Below, one piece after another: positions 1 through 6,345 of a stretch of DNA of 20,135 bases (positions within the stretch are counted from its first letter, which is position 1; every line of letters starts with the position of its first letter). The translations under genes and the position numbers were made by a program. Below the pieces are notes generated by a model. It saw nothing but the letters and a program-made list of their open reading frames with translations, was not told where the DNA came from and ran no database searches. Location: positions 1 to 20,135 of the forward strand of contig CAYOBW010000124.1 of assembly GCA_964402115.1 (NCBI GenBank), in the 5' to 3' direction. This stretch comes from CAYOBW01 sp964402115. Its GTDB lineage: Bacteria > Verrucomicrobiota > Kiritimatiellia > UBA8416 > CAYOBW01.

Positions 1-1
1 G

Positions 2-103
2 TATCCCTTCGATTCGGATCAGGAGATTCGCGCAATGGACCTTGCCATTCACGTTATACCGACCGTACCACCAACTGCTTGTCTTCCGCATTTCCAGTGG
101 CAT
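2..103 (-). CDS. Probable tyrosine recombinase (integrase), N-terminal 34 residues, cut by the window edge
   Basis: Reading leftward from an ATG at 103, the frame is open to the edge for 34 codons. It begins MPLEMRKTSSWWYGRY and continues VNGKVHCANL. A basic start, then a W-W-Y-G-R-Y strand and a short NGK turn, is typical of the first beta strands of phage-type tyrosine recombinases, whose N-terminus often begins with a 'K/R-x-S-x-W-W-Y-G' pattern. A Shine-Dalgarno GGGAGG lies 7 bases before the ATG, which supports this start; a second ATG four codons in (91) is less well placed. The catalytic R-H-R-Y domain would lie outside the window. A truncated tRNA-Arg gene about 210 bp away fits an integrase next to its attachment site. 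The assignment rests on a short stretch plus context and is moderately secure. Confidence 0.6.
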   Translation of the reverse strand, partial: MPLEMRKTSSWWYGRYNVNGKVHCANLLIRIEGI

Positions 104-313
104 GAACATCCCTCCCGATGAATGCCGCACACCATGAACAGCCTCCACGGCCAAGGCCCAGCCACCGCCGCCGGCAACCCGTAGAAAGCACGTTCAAACC
201 CGCGCAAGCATCATCGCAAGGAAAAGACCGCGTGTCAAACAAGTATCAAACATTTCCGCCACAACTCGCAAGAAACGCCGTGAACAGGCCAATAACGCGT
301 AACGCCCCTCAGC

Positions 314-358
314 CTTCGGATCAGAAGGTTGCAGGTTCGAGCCCTGCCAGGCGCGCCA
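314..358 (+). tRNA. tRNA-Arg(UCG) 3' fragment, probable attachment-site copy
   Basis: From 314 the sequence reads as the 3' part of a tRNA: anticodon loop CTTCGGA (314-320, anticodon TCG), 3' anticodon strand TCAGA (321-325), variable loop AGGTT, a perfect T-arm GCAGG/TTCGAGC/CCTGC (331-347), 3' acceptor strand CAGGCGC (348-354), discriminator G and an encoded CCA (356-358). The matching 5' acceptor GCGCCTG, D-arm and a proper 5' anticodon strand are absent; the preceding bases TCAGC pair at only three of five positions. This is therefore a fragment, not a working tRNA. A 3' tRNA fragment in this form is what remains at the distal end of an element integrated into a tRNA gene. Its orientation puts the element, and the intact tRNA, to the left. 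Confidence 0.8.
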
Positions 359-383
359 CTATCCGACCGGAAAACGCACGAAA

Positions 384-1058
384 ATGCCTGTAAACATTGG
401 AAAAAGGAAGGCATATACGAACACACGTCACCCTCTCCGAGCCAGCGCGGTTCTGGCGCTCGCCCTACTAACGATCGCGGCCGCGCAGGGGCCTGGGACG
501 CGGCCGGATGCATCCGGCGGCCCCTTGGTTGGCGATCCCATCCCGCGGATCGAGTTGCAGCGACTGGACGACGACGGCACGGCGAAACCCGGCGCCCGCG
601 AGTCGCTGGCGGATCCCGCGAAGAAGCGACCGGTCGTCCTGATCTTCTCGAGTTTCACGTGACCCCCGTTCCGCGAGGCGGCCCCGGCCGTCGAGCGCTT
701 GTACCGGCGGTACAAGGACCAGGCGGACTTCAAGATGATCTACGTGCGTGAGGCCCATCCTGACGATGGCCGCCAGACCGAGTCCAACCGGCGGGCCGGC
801 GTCGTCTACAAAACGCCGACGAACGACCTGGCAAGGGCGAAGATCGCATCGGACTGCGTCAGAACGCTCGGCATCACGTTCCCCTGCCTGATCGACGACA
901 TGCAGGACAGCGTGCAGAAGCGCTTTCGCGCCTGGCCCGCGCGTGCAGGGATCGTCGGGGCTGACGGGCGGATCGCCTACCTCAGCGCGCCCGGGCCGCG
1001 CGGAGTCGACCCGGTCGCCATCGAGGCCGCATTGAAGGGGATCCTGACCGACCCGTGA
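384..1058 (+). CDS. Iodothyronine-deiodinase-like selenoprotein (thioredoxin fold), UGA read as selenocysteine at residue 93
   Basis: One frame runs from ATG 384 to TGA 1056-1058, interrupted only by TGA at 660-662. Read through, it gives 224 residues. Residues about 15-35 form a signal peptide (RASAVLALALLTIAAAQG). Then comes a redoxin core: strand RPVVLIFSSFT, the UGA, then PPFREAAPAVERLYRRY, and further on MIYVREAHPDDG. Vertebrate deiodinases (PF00837) have T-Sec-P-P-F and a later E-A-H-P-x-D-G; both match. The 132 codons after the UGA stay open with normal family features, so this does not look like decay. The likely role is a secreted thiol/selenol redox or dehalogenase-type reaction; the substrate is unknown. 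The start is the first ATG in frame, with no clear Shine-Dalgarno. The gene begins 26 bp after the tRNA fragment. The alternative is a pseudogene made by a single Cys-to-stop change. Confidence 0.82.
660..662 (+). other. In-frame UGA, proposed selenocysteine codon
   Basis: TGA stands at codon 93 of the deiodinase-like gene, between threonine and PPF. This is exactly where deiodinases carry selenocysteine and where some homologues have cysteine. The upstream and downstream segments share the same frame and both belong to the same domain. Confidence 0.8.
672..697 (+). promoter_or_regulatory. Candidate bacterial SECIS hairpin downstream of the UGA
   Basis: Within the coding sequence, CGC (672-674) pairs with GCG (695-697), GA (675-676) faces GA (693-694), and GGCGGC (677-682) pairs with GCCGTC (687-692, one G-U), closing a 4-base loop CCCG (683-686). 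The loop begins 21 bases after the UGA, inside the range usual for bacterial SECIS elements. The apical loop lacks the G in its first two bases that bacterial SECIS elements usually have, so the fold is suggestive only. A second small hairpin, GTACC/GGTAC, sits at 701-713. Confidence 0.45.
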
Positions 1059-1157
1059 CCGGAACCGCTGCGCTCAGCGCTTGGCCTGACCCTTGCCGCC
1101 GATGGGCTGAACCTGGATCGGAAGTCCCGAACCGTGTGCGGCCGCGCCGTTTTCACC

Positions 1158-1210
1158 TGCAAAACCCCTCGTGGCGACCGCCGCAGGCGGGCGACGCGAG
1201 GGGTTCTGCA
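1158..1210. terminator. Two-way hairpin between convergent genes
   Basis: Arms of 14 bases (1158-1171 and 1197-1210) pair with a single mismatch; the core is AACCCCTCG with CGAGGGGTT. A smaller GCC/GGC pairing lies inside. The hairpin sits between the ends of the deiodinase-like gene (1058, plus) and the membrane gene (1239, minus), where a shared terminator is expected. There is no T-run, so it could instead be a repeat element or a transcript-protecting structure. Confidence 0.55.
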
Positions 1211-1238
1211 AGAGCCTCCCCTTATCCGCATGCCCTTC

Positions 1239-3812
1239 TCAGTCTGCTGTCCAGGCCCGCACGAACCGCTCCCAGGACGCGCGGCACTTCTCCTCGTCCC
1301 CCATGATCTCCCACAGGCGAGCCCAGTGGAAGGCCGCGCCGGCGACCGGCAGCCGGCGATCGGCCGTCGCGCGGTCCACGAGCAAAGGATCGCGGTCAGG
1401 CGGACAGATCCGCTGGACCTCATCCACCAGTTGGGCAATCCGCGGTCCCACAAACCACGGGATGACCGTGCCGGGTGCGTCGCGATAGGTGCGCGGCGCC
1501 ATGTACTCGATCACGGGCTTGTCGTCGGTATTCACCGGATAGCCGGCAAACCGTTCCCGGGCCGCCGTCAGGTTGCCGCCGTAGAAGAACAGCATGGTGC
1601 CGGGGTTGAACGGCAGCAGGAGATTGCCGAGATTCCGGTGGGCCTTTCCGGCCACGGCGGCCCGCCTGGCTTCTCCGGTCCGCATGTCGCAGAACGGCAG
1701 GGGCCGGGCGTCTGCGTGGCCCACCAGCGCCACCACCTCCTCGCCGGGTTGAAAGGAGATGCGCCAAAGCGAGACCTGAGGGAAGACCTCCAGCATGGTC
1801 CGCACGATGATCCCGAATTCGTGCTCCGTCACCTGGTAAAGCGGCAGCCACTGGACGAACACCCCGCCCGGTGCGAGCCGCGCCCGGACGCTCTCGAAAT
1901 GCTCGCGGCTGTAGAGACTGCCCGCGCCGGACCGGAACGGGATGAAGAGCTCCCCGTTCACCATGTCGAACCGTTCGGGCGCCGCCATCAGGTAATGGCG
2001 CCCGTCCTCCGCCAGCAGCGTGACGCGCGGGTCCGTGAACAGGCCGCCCGTGCAGTCGCGGCCGTTCCAGTTCGTGATGTACTTCCGCGCCGCGGTGAGC
2101 ACCTCCGGCACCAGCTCGCAGGCCACCACGCGCGCCACGTTCGTAAACTGGGGATCCAGCGCCCCGCCCGCCGTGATGCCCGTGCCCACGCCCAGGAAGA
2201 AGATGCTCTTCGTGCGCGGCCACACCATGAGCGGGAGGTCGTTCTGCAGCCGCTCCTGCATGAACGCCCCGGTGGACCCGAGCCCGTAGTCCGAGTTGAC
2301 CTTGATGGAGAGCCCGTGCGGGTCGCGCACCACCGCCACGGTGCAGTCGCTCCCTTCCCACACTTCCACGACCTCCTCCTGCGCGCGCCGCCGGTCCACG
2401 GCGGTAACCGGCAGCCCCGTCGGGTCCAGGGCCGAGAATGCCAGCCAGAGCGCCGTCACTCCGGCCACCCGCAGGACGACGCCTCTCCCGTTCCATCCGG
2501 ACGGGATGACGACCGCCGCCAGGAGGTAGAGAACCGCGAGCATCCGCATGGTGCCCCACATCCCGAGAGCGCCCAGGAACACGAAGCCGCAGAGCAAGGA
2601 CCCGAGAATGGCGCCGGCCGTATTCACGGCCGACAGCCGGCCGAGGCTCCAGCCGGCCGAATCCGCGTGGCGCTCCTCCATCTTCATGAGGAACGGGAAT
2701 ACGGTTCCCGACAGCAGCGCGGGAATCGCGATCACCAGGCCGGCGTGCTTGAAGACCTCCCACACGTAGCGGGGCCAGGACACGCGAAACGCCAGAATCT
2801 CGAAGGCGTGGGTAACGCGCATGAACACGAACGGCGTGAGCGCCACGGCGAGGCCGCTCAGCAGGGCGAGCAGCGCTAGGACGCGCCATGGCGAAACCTC
2901 CAGCCGCGCCAGGCGGGAACTGAGGAGCGCTCCGGTCGCCAGGCACACGAGCACCAGCACCAGGATCGCCGCGAACGTGTAGACGGAGTTGTCCAGCACC
3001 TGCGCAAACATTCGCGTCCAGAGCACTTCCAGCGCCAGGACGCCGAAGCCGGAGAGGAAGCAGAGCGGCAGGATTGCCCAGCGCGCGGAAGCCGATTGCC
3101 CGCCGCCGGCCGCGTTCTGGAGAATGCCAGCTTGCGGGTTGCGGGTTTCTGGTTCCAGGGACACCGGGGAAACATCCGAGGCCCGACTGACACCTGGCGC
3201 CCGACACCTGGCACCTTCCTTCCGCGACAGCACGAACGCCGCCGCCGCCACCGCCGCGCTGATCAGCATGGCCCCCGCGCACGTGGCCTTGAAGCCGAGC
3301 CACAGCGGCAGGAAGAACCCCGCGAGCCCGGCGCCCAGCGCCGCGCCGAGCGTGTTGACCCCGTACAGCAGCGCCGACAGAGCGCCGAACCGCGACAGGT
3401 TCCGGATCGCGTGCTGGCCCATGACGGGCAGCGTACCGCCCATGCAGAAAGCCGGCGGAAAGATGAGCAGGAGCGCCAGGCCGAACTTGATCAGCTGCCG
3501 GAGGGAAGCGGATCCGACATGCTGGTACACGAGCGGGTAGATGCGGTAGTAGGCGGCGAGGATGACGAAGTAGATCAGCGCCGTGGCGGCAATCCCCGCC
3601 TCCAGCCACGCGTAGGCGCGCAGCGGGTTGCGCATCCCGGCGGCGCGGCGGCCCCAGAACCAGCTCCCGGCCGCCAGACCCGTGAAGAAAGCGCCCAGCG
3701 TAGCTGCCGCCGCATGCGACGTATTGCCGAAAAGCAACCCGAGCTGCTTCATCCACAGCACTTCATACACCAGGCCGGCAAAGCCTGAAGCCAACACCAG
3801 AAGATAGATCAT
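1239..3812 (-). CDS. Fused multi-spanning membrane protein / spermidine-synthase-like domain
   Basis: 857 residues. The N-terminal half (about 1-470) is a chain of hydrophobic spans starting MIYLLVLASGFAGLVYEVLW, the hallmark of the fused MFS/spermidine synthase family in PVC and other bacteria. From about 500 to 760 lies a Rossmann SAM-type fold with the glycine motif FFLGVGTGITAGG (about 535-547), acidic ACELVPE, and the family stretch SLYSREHF...ARLAPGGVFVQWLPLYQ. Relatives usually have Asp before Leu-Phe in the 'GDLF' active-site strand; here it is Glu (NGELF), so classical aminopropyl transfer is uncertain. A simple-repeat-derived linker of about 40 residues separates the two membrane halves. 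The start ATG at 3812 gives the canonical N-terminus. The substrate is unknown, and the last 80-odd residues match nothing I recognise. Confidence 0.82.
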   Translation of the reverse strand: MIYLLVLASGFAGLVYEVLWMKQLGLLFGNTSHAAAATLGAFFTGLAAGSWFWGRRAAGMRNPLRAYAWLEAGIAATALIYFVILAAYYRIYPLVYQHVGSASLRQLIKFGLALLLIFPPAFCMGGTLPVMGQHAIRNLSRFGALSALLYGVNTLGAALGAGLAGFFLPLWLGFKATCAGAMLISAAVAAAAFVLSRKEGARCRAPGVSRASDVSPVSLEPETRNPQAGILQNAAGGGQSASARWAILPLCFLSGFGVLALEVLWTRMFAQVLDNSVYTFAAILVLVLVCLATGALLSSRLARLEVSPWRVLALLALLSGLAVALTPFVFMRVTHAFEILAFRVSWPRYVWEVFKHAGLVIAIPALLSGTVFPFLMKMEERHADSAGWSLGRLSAVNTAGAILGSLLCGFVFLGALGMWGTMRMLAVLYLLAAVVIPSGWNGRGVVLRVAGVTALWLAFSALDPTGLPVTAVDRRRAQEEVVEVWEGSDCTVAVVRDPHGLSIKVNSDYGLGSTGAFMQERLQNDLPLMVWPRTKSIFFLGVGTGITAGGALDPQFTNVARVVACELVPEVLTAARKYITNWNGRDCTGGLFTDPRVTLLAEDGRHYLMAAPERFDMVNGELFIPFRSGAGSLYSREHFESVRARLAPGGVFVQWLPLYQVTEHEFGIIVRTMLEVFPQVSLWRISFQPGEEVVALVGHADARPLPFCDMRTGEARRAAVAGKAHRNLGNLLLPFNPGTMLFFYGGNLTAARERFAGYPVNTDDKPVIEYMAPRTYRDAPGTVIPWFVGPRIAQLVDEVQRICPPDRDPLLVDRATADRRLPVAGAAFHWARLWEIMGDEEKCRASWERFVRAWTAD
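3118..3220 (-). repeat. In-frame simple-repeat tract inside the membrane gene
   Basis: The tract contains GACACCTGGC twice at a 14-base period (3189-3198, 3203-3212) and the 7-mer TTGCGGG in tandem (3132-3145). It encodes a Pro/Arg/Ser-rich linker (about residues 194-232, including EPETRNPQAG) between two membrane blocks. Such tracts read like dispersed non-coding repeats that were captured in frame. Confidence 0.6.
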
Positions 3813-4307
3813 CGATACTCACATCCCGTTCAGCACCAGCAGCGGCGACATCCAGCCCAGACATACTGGTGCCGATATATTGGCGCCAGACAAATTATCT
3901 GCACATCTCTCGGGAAAAGGGAAGCGCTCCCGGCTTCCTTGATGCGGGAGCAGGGCGAGGGGGCCAGCCGCAGCAAGGAGTGACCACCCAAGCGCCATCC
4001 GCGACTCAAGCCCAGCGGCCGGGAGGTCTTCTACCACACTACAACCGCGTCGCTACACCCTTGTGTCGCGATGCAGGAGTTGGCGGCGCTGGTGTGAGGC
4101 GGAATCTGGGGCGCGGGGTGGTTCCGGATGGCGCCCAAACGTCCGGAGGAAGTGGTGGAAGGGTTTGGACGGCGGCGAGCCACCATGAGAGTTCAACTGC
4201 GCGGCGGTGTGCGATAACGGAGCTCTGCGCTTTCCCCTGTCAACGCTTCCCCACCCCCTCACGAGTCGTCGAGGTATGACTCGGGGCCAAGGCAGCGCCG
4301 TGACCGC
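3813..4307. other. Intergenic stretch without a convincing gene
   Basis: About 495 bp between the membrane gene start and the ATPase gene end. It holds one copy of a ~200-bp dispersed repeat (3875-4070). Beyond that I see only short frames without family features and a weak hairpin CGAGTC/GACTCG (4262-4283) that might end the ATPase transcript. Any promoter for the membrane gene must lie in or beside the repeat. Confidence 0.5.
3875..4070 (+). repeat. Dispersed ~200-bp repeat, copy 1
   Basis: This segment matches 5874-6073 over its whole length with scattered differences. Shared blocks include ATCTGCACATCT, CGGGAAAAGGGAAGCGCTC, GCCGCAGCAAGGAGTGA, CCATCCGCG, CTCAAGCCC and CACCCTTGTGTCGCG. No reading frame is conserved between the copies, so it appears non-coding. 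Its nature (degenerate mobile element, RNA, or attachment repeat) is unknown. Confidence 0.8.
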
Positions 4308-5549
4308 TCATTCAGCCCAATCGGCCAGAGGTTGCAGGCGAATGCCGCGTCGCGTGCCGAACCATTCGACGTCCTCTTTGCCTGCCACGTTGGCGGTCAG
4401 AATGAGCAGGTTGTCGCAGCCCAGCGCTTTGGAGGCCTGCAGCAGCGAACGCACCTCGCGGTGACGGGTTGCGGGGTGTTGCATGTCCCAGCACACCTGG
4501 ATGAGTTGCACGATGTGAGGACCTTCCTTCACCACGAAGTCCACCTCTTCGTCGCGCTCTCCGTGCCAGAAATACACCTCGCACTTGCCTTCGAGGCGGC
4601 GTTTGTGCAGGGCGATCGCCACCGTGTTCTCGAACAGGGCCCCGATCTTGTCTGTGAATCGAAAGCCTCGCGCTGTCACGAAGCCGTTGTCGATGCAGTA
4701 GATCTTGCGGTTGGCGCGCGCCTGCTCGCGGAACTTCCGCGAGTAGCGCTGCAAAGAGAAGAACAGAAAGGCCTCGGCGAGGTGGTCGAGGTACTTCTGG
4801 ACCGTGTGCGCGCTCTGAACGCGCGTGACCTCGGCCAGGCGGTTCAGCGAGTACTCGCTCGTCACATTGGCGAGCAGGTAGCCGGCCAGGTCTTCGATAC
4901 CGGCCACGGAGCGGATGCGGTGCCGTCGCACAATGTCCTTGTAGACGATGGAATCCCAGAGCGTGCGCAGGTAGCTGACCGGTTCGATCGCCTGCACCAA
5001 GGGCTCCGGCATGCCGCCCTGTTCCACGTAAGTCCGTAGCGCTTGTTCACGCTCGGGCTGCGTCAGCGGGCCCCGGAGCGAGGACATGTACTCGCCAAAC
5101 GCGAAGGGGAACAGCACGATGGGGATATGACGACCCGTGAGGTGCGTGGCCAGCTCGCTGCTTAGCAGGTGTGCGTTGCTGCCCGTGATGTACATTCTCC
5201 TGCCTTGGCGCTGAAGCCGATTCACGAGGAGTTCCCACCGGGGAACGTTCTGGATCTCGTCCAGGAGCAGACAACGCGGGTTCCCGTATACCGCGTCGAT
5301 AGCCGCGATCAGGGCGTCGTATTCCTCGAGGCCAGCCAGGCGCTCGTCGTCAAAGTTGACGTACCCCCGCGGCGACTGTGACGCGGTCAGGTGCATGGCC
5401 AGAAAGGACTTACCGCACCGTCGCGGGCCAAGGACCACTTTGATCAGATCGTTGTCACCAAGCGTGTCGCCGAGATGCCGCTCCACATAGCGCTGGCGCA
5501 TCTTCGCGTCCAGATCTCGTTGCTGCGATATGACAACGTCCTTGAGCAT
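4308..5549 (-). CDS. AAA-family ATPase with DUF4143-type C-terminal domain
   Basis: 413 residues, the normal size for this family. Walker A is GPRRCGKS (41-48), Walker B is CLLLDEI (93-99), and a sensor-type strand YITGSNA lies near 120-126. The C-terminal part (about 200-413) has the DUF4143 layout: a winged-helix-like block, then VYFWHGERDEEVDFVVKEG and a strand ending LIQVCWD, a degenerate PD-(D/E)xK-like core in which the usual lysine is missing, as in many members. Such proteins are common, often strain-variable orphans of uncertain role. The start ATG at 5549 has GGAG six bases before it. The gene stands alone, flanked by two direct copies of a ~200-bp repeat, which suggests it may be a cargo or mobile segment. 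Confidence 0.88.
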   Translation of the reverse strand: MLKDVVISQQRDLDAKMRQRYVERHLGDTLGDNDLIKVVLGPRRCGKSFLAMHLTASQSPRGYVNFDDERLAGLEEYDALIAAIDAVYGNPRCLLLDEIQNVPRWELLVNRLQRQGRRMYITGSNAHLLSSELATHLTGRHIPIVLFPFAFGEYMSSLRGPLTQPEREQALRTYVEQGGMPEPLVQAIEPVSYLRTLWDSIVYKDIVRRHRIRSVAGIEDLAGYLLANVTSEYSLNRLAEVTRVQSAHTVQKYLDHLAEAFLFFSLQRYSRKFREQARANRKIYCIDNGFVTARGFRFTDKIGALFENTVAIALHKRRLEGKCEVYFWHGERDEEVDFVVKEGPHIVQLIQVCWDMQHPATRHREVRSLLQASKALGCDNLLILTANVAGKEDVEWFGTRRGIRLQPLADWAE

Positions 5550-5677
5550 GCCGCACTCCGTTACTGTTCAATGCACAGATTCTGCTGTATTCATGCAATA
5601 CGATCAAGACATATCTGCCGGTTTGCGGAAATTCGCATAGTGGCGGCGGGCGGCTGGAAGGGATCGGGGGTATGCGT

Positions 5678-5694
5678 CCGCCGCCTTGCGGCGG
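5678..5694. repeat. Short perfect GC hairpin
   Basis: CCGCCGC (5678-5684), spacer CTT, GCGGCGG (5688-5694). It lies about 130 bp upstream of the ATPase start and is followed by no T-run in either direction. Its role is unknown. Confidence 0.6.
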
Positions 5695-5873
5695 CAGATC
5701 TACGAGAAGAGAAGGCGACGGGGTGGCCTGGCAGATCAGCCGCAAGCCTGGCACCGGGAGCCACGCAGGAGCTGGCTATGCCCTGGCGGGCGTGGCTACG
5801 CCGTTCGCGCGTTCACGCGACACATTTCCCCAATCCCTCTCATCACGCCCCGTGGCATCGAGGAAGTCCTGGG

Positions 5874-6073
5874 ACATATTGGTGTCTGGCAAATCATCTG
5901 CACATCTTGCGGGAAAAGGGAAGCGCTCGCGGCTTCCTCTGGCAGAGGCAGGCAAGCGCCCGGCCGCAGCAAGGAGTGAGCACCCGCGCCATCCGCGCCT
6001 CAAGCCCGGCGGCCGGGTGGTCTTCCACCACACCTGGAACCGCGGCACGGGCGCCTCGCACCCTTGTGTCGCG
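5874..6073 (+). repeat. Dispersed ~200-bp repeat, copy 2
   Basis: Direct, same-strand partner of 3875-4070, with starts 1999 bp apart. The central blocks GGGAAAAGGGAAGCGCTC and GCCGCAGCAAGGAGTGA are almost unchanged, while other parts differ by substitutions and small indels. The pair brackets the AAA ATPase gene. Confidence 0.8.
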
Positions 6074-6171
6074 CGGCTCGTGAGGATACTCGCCCTCCCT
6101 CGCGTGTGAGACAGGCTGCCTGGAATCGCACCGGGAGGGCGAAGCGGTGCAGGTGGGTGACGGCGGCAATC

Positions 6172-6224
6172 AGTAGGTCAGGCATTCTTGTCCGACCGGG
6201 TCGGCAGGGAATAGCCGACCTACT
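6172..6224. repeat. 53-bp imperfect palindromic repeat (REP-like)
   Basis: Two 25-base arms (6172-6196 and 6200-6224) surround a 3-base centre CGG. The outer AGTAGGTC/GACCTACT and inner GTC-CGAC/GTCGG parts pair well; mismatches cluster in the middle. Similar 'GTAGGTCGG...CCGACCTAC' units are, from memory, dispersed in PVC genomes. Confidence 0.75.
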
Positions 6225-6330
6225 TCGAGACTGATTTCCACCAGGCTTGACCTCATGCGAAAAGCTGGCAAGCTCTCGCGTGCGAGTCCCTAGGCAGCCG
6301 GGCATGACCGGCATACAACCACCCGTGAGT

Positions 6331-6336
6331 GAGGAG
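6331..6336 (+). promoter_or_regulatory. Shine-Dalgarno deciding the FGE-like gene start
   Basis: GAGGAG lies nine bases before ATG 6346. It favours 6346 over upstream in-frame ATG codons at 6247 and 6304, which would add residues in front of the signal peptide. Confidence 0.65.
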
Positions 6337-6345
6337 CAGAAGAAG

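Larger units (their letters stand above)
5550..6345. other. Repeat-rich intergenic stretch, no convincing gene
   Basis: About 800 bp between the divergent ATPase and FGE-like genes. It contains a short GC hairpin (5678-5694), copy 2 of the ~200-bp repeat (5874-6073) and a 53-bp palindromic repeat (6172-6224). Open frames here share no sequence features with known proteins and mostly overlap the repeats. Promoters for both flanking genes should lie here, but I cannot place them with confidence. Confidence 0.5.

Noticed and set aside
13..22. TTCGGATCAG, also present in the tRNA fragment at 315-324, as a possible second att core
   Set aside because: Only ten bases match, and the left copy lies in the integrase coding sequence; probably chance.
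701..713. GTACCGGCGGTAC, repeated in the FGE-like gene near 6643, as a shared element
   Set aside because: Both encode part of YRRYK in unrelated proteins; coincidence of codon choice is the simpler reading.
699..1058. A separate 119-residue gene starting at TTG 699
   Set aside because: It is the second half of the deiodinase-like domain in the same frame as the first half; no Shine-Dalgarno supports a start there.
1134..2879. A 581-codon plus-strand frame opposite the membrane gene
   Set aside because: Shadow frame; the minus strand carries the hydrophobic spans and SAM motifs.
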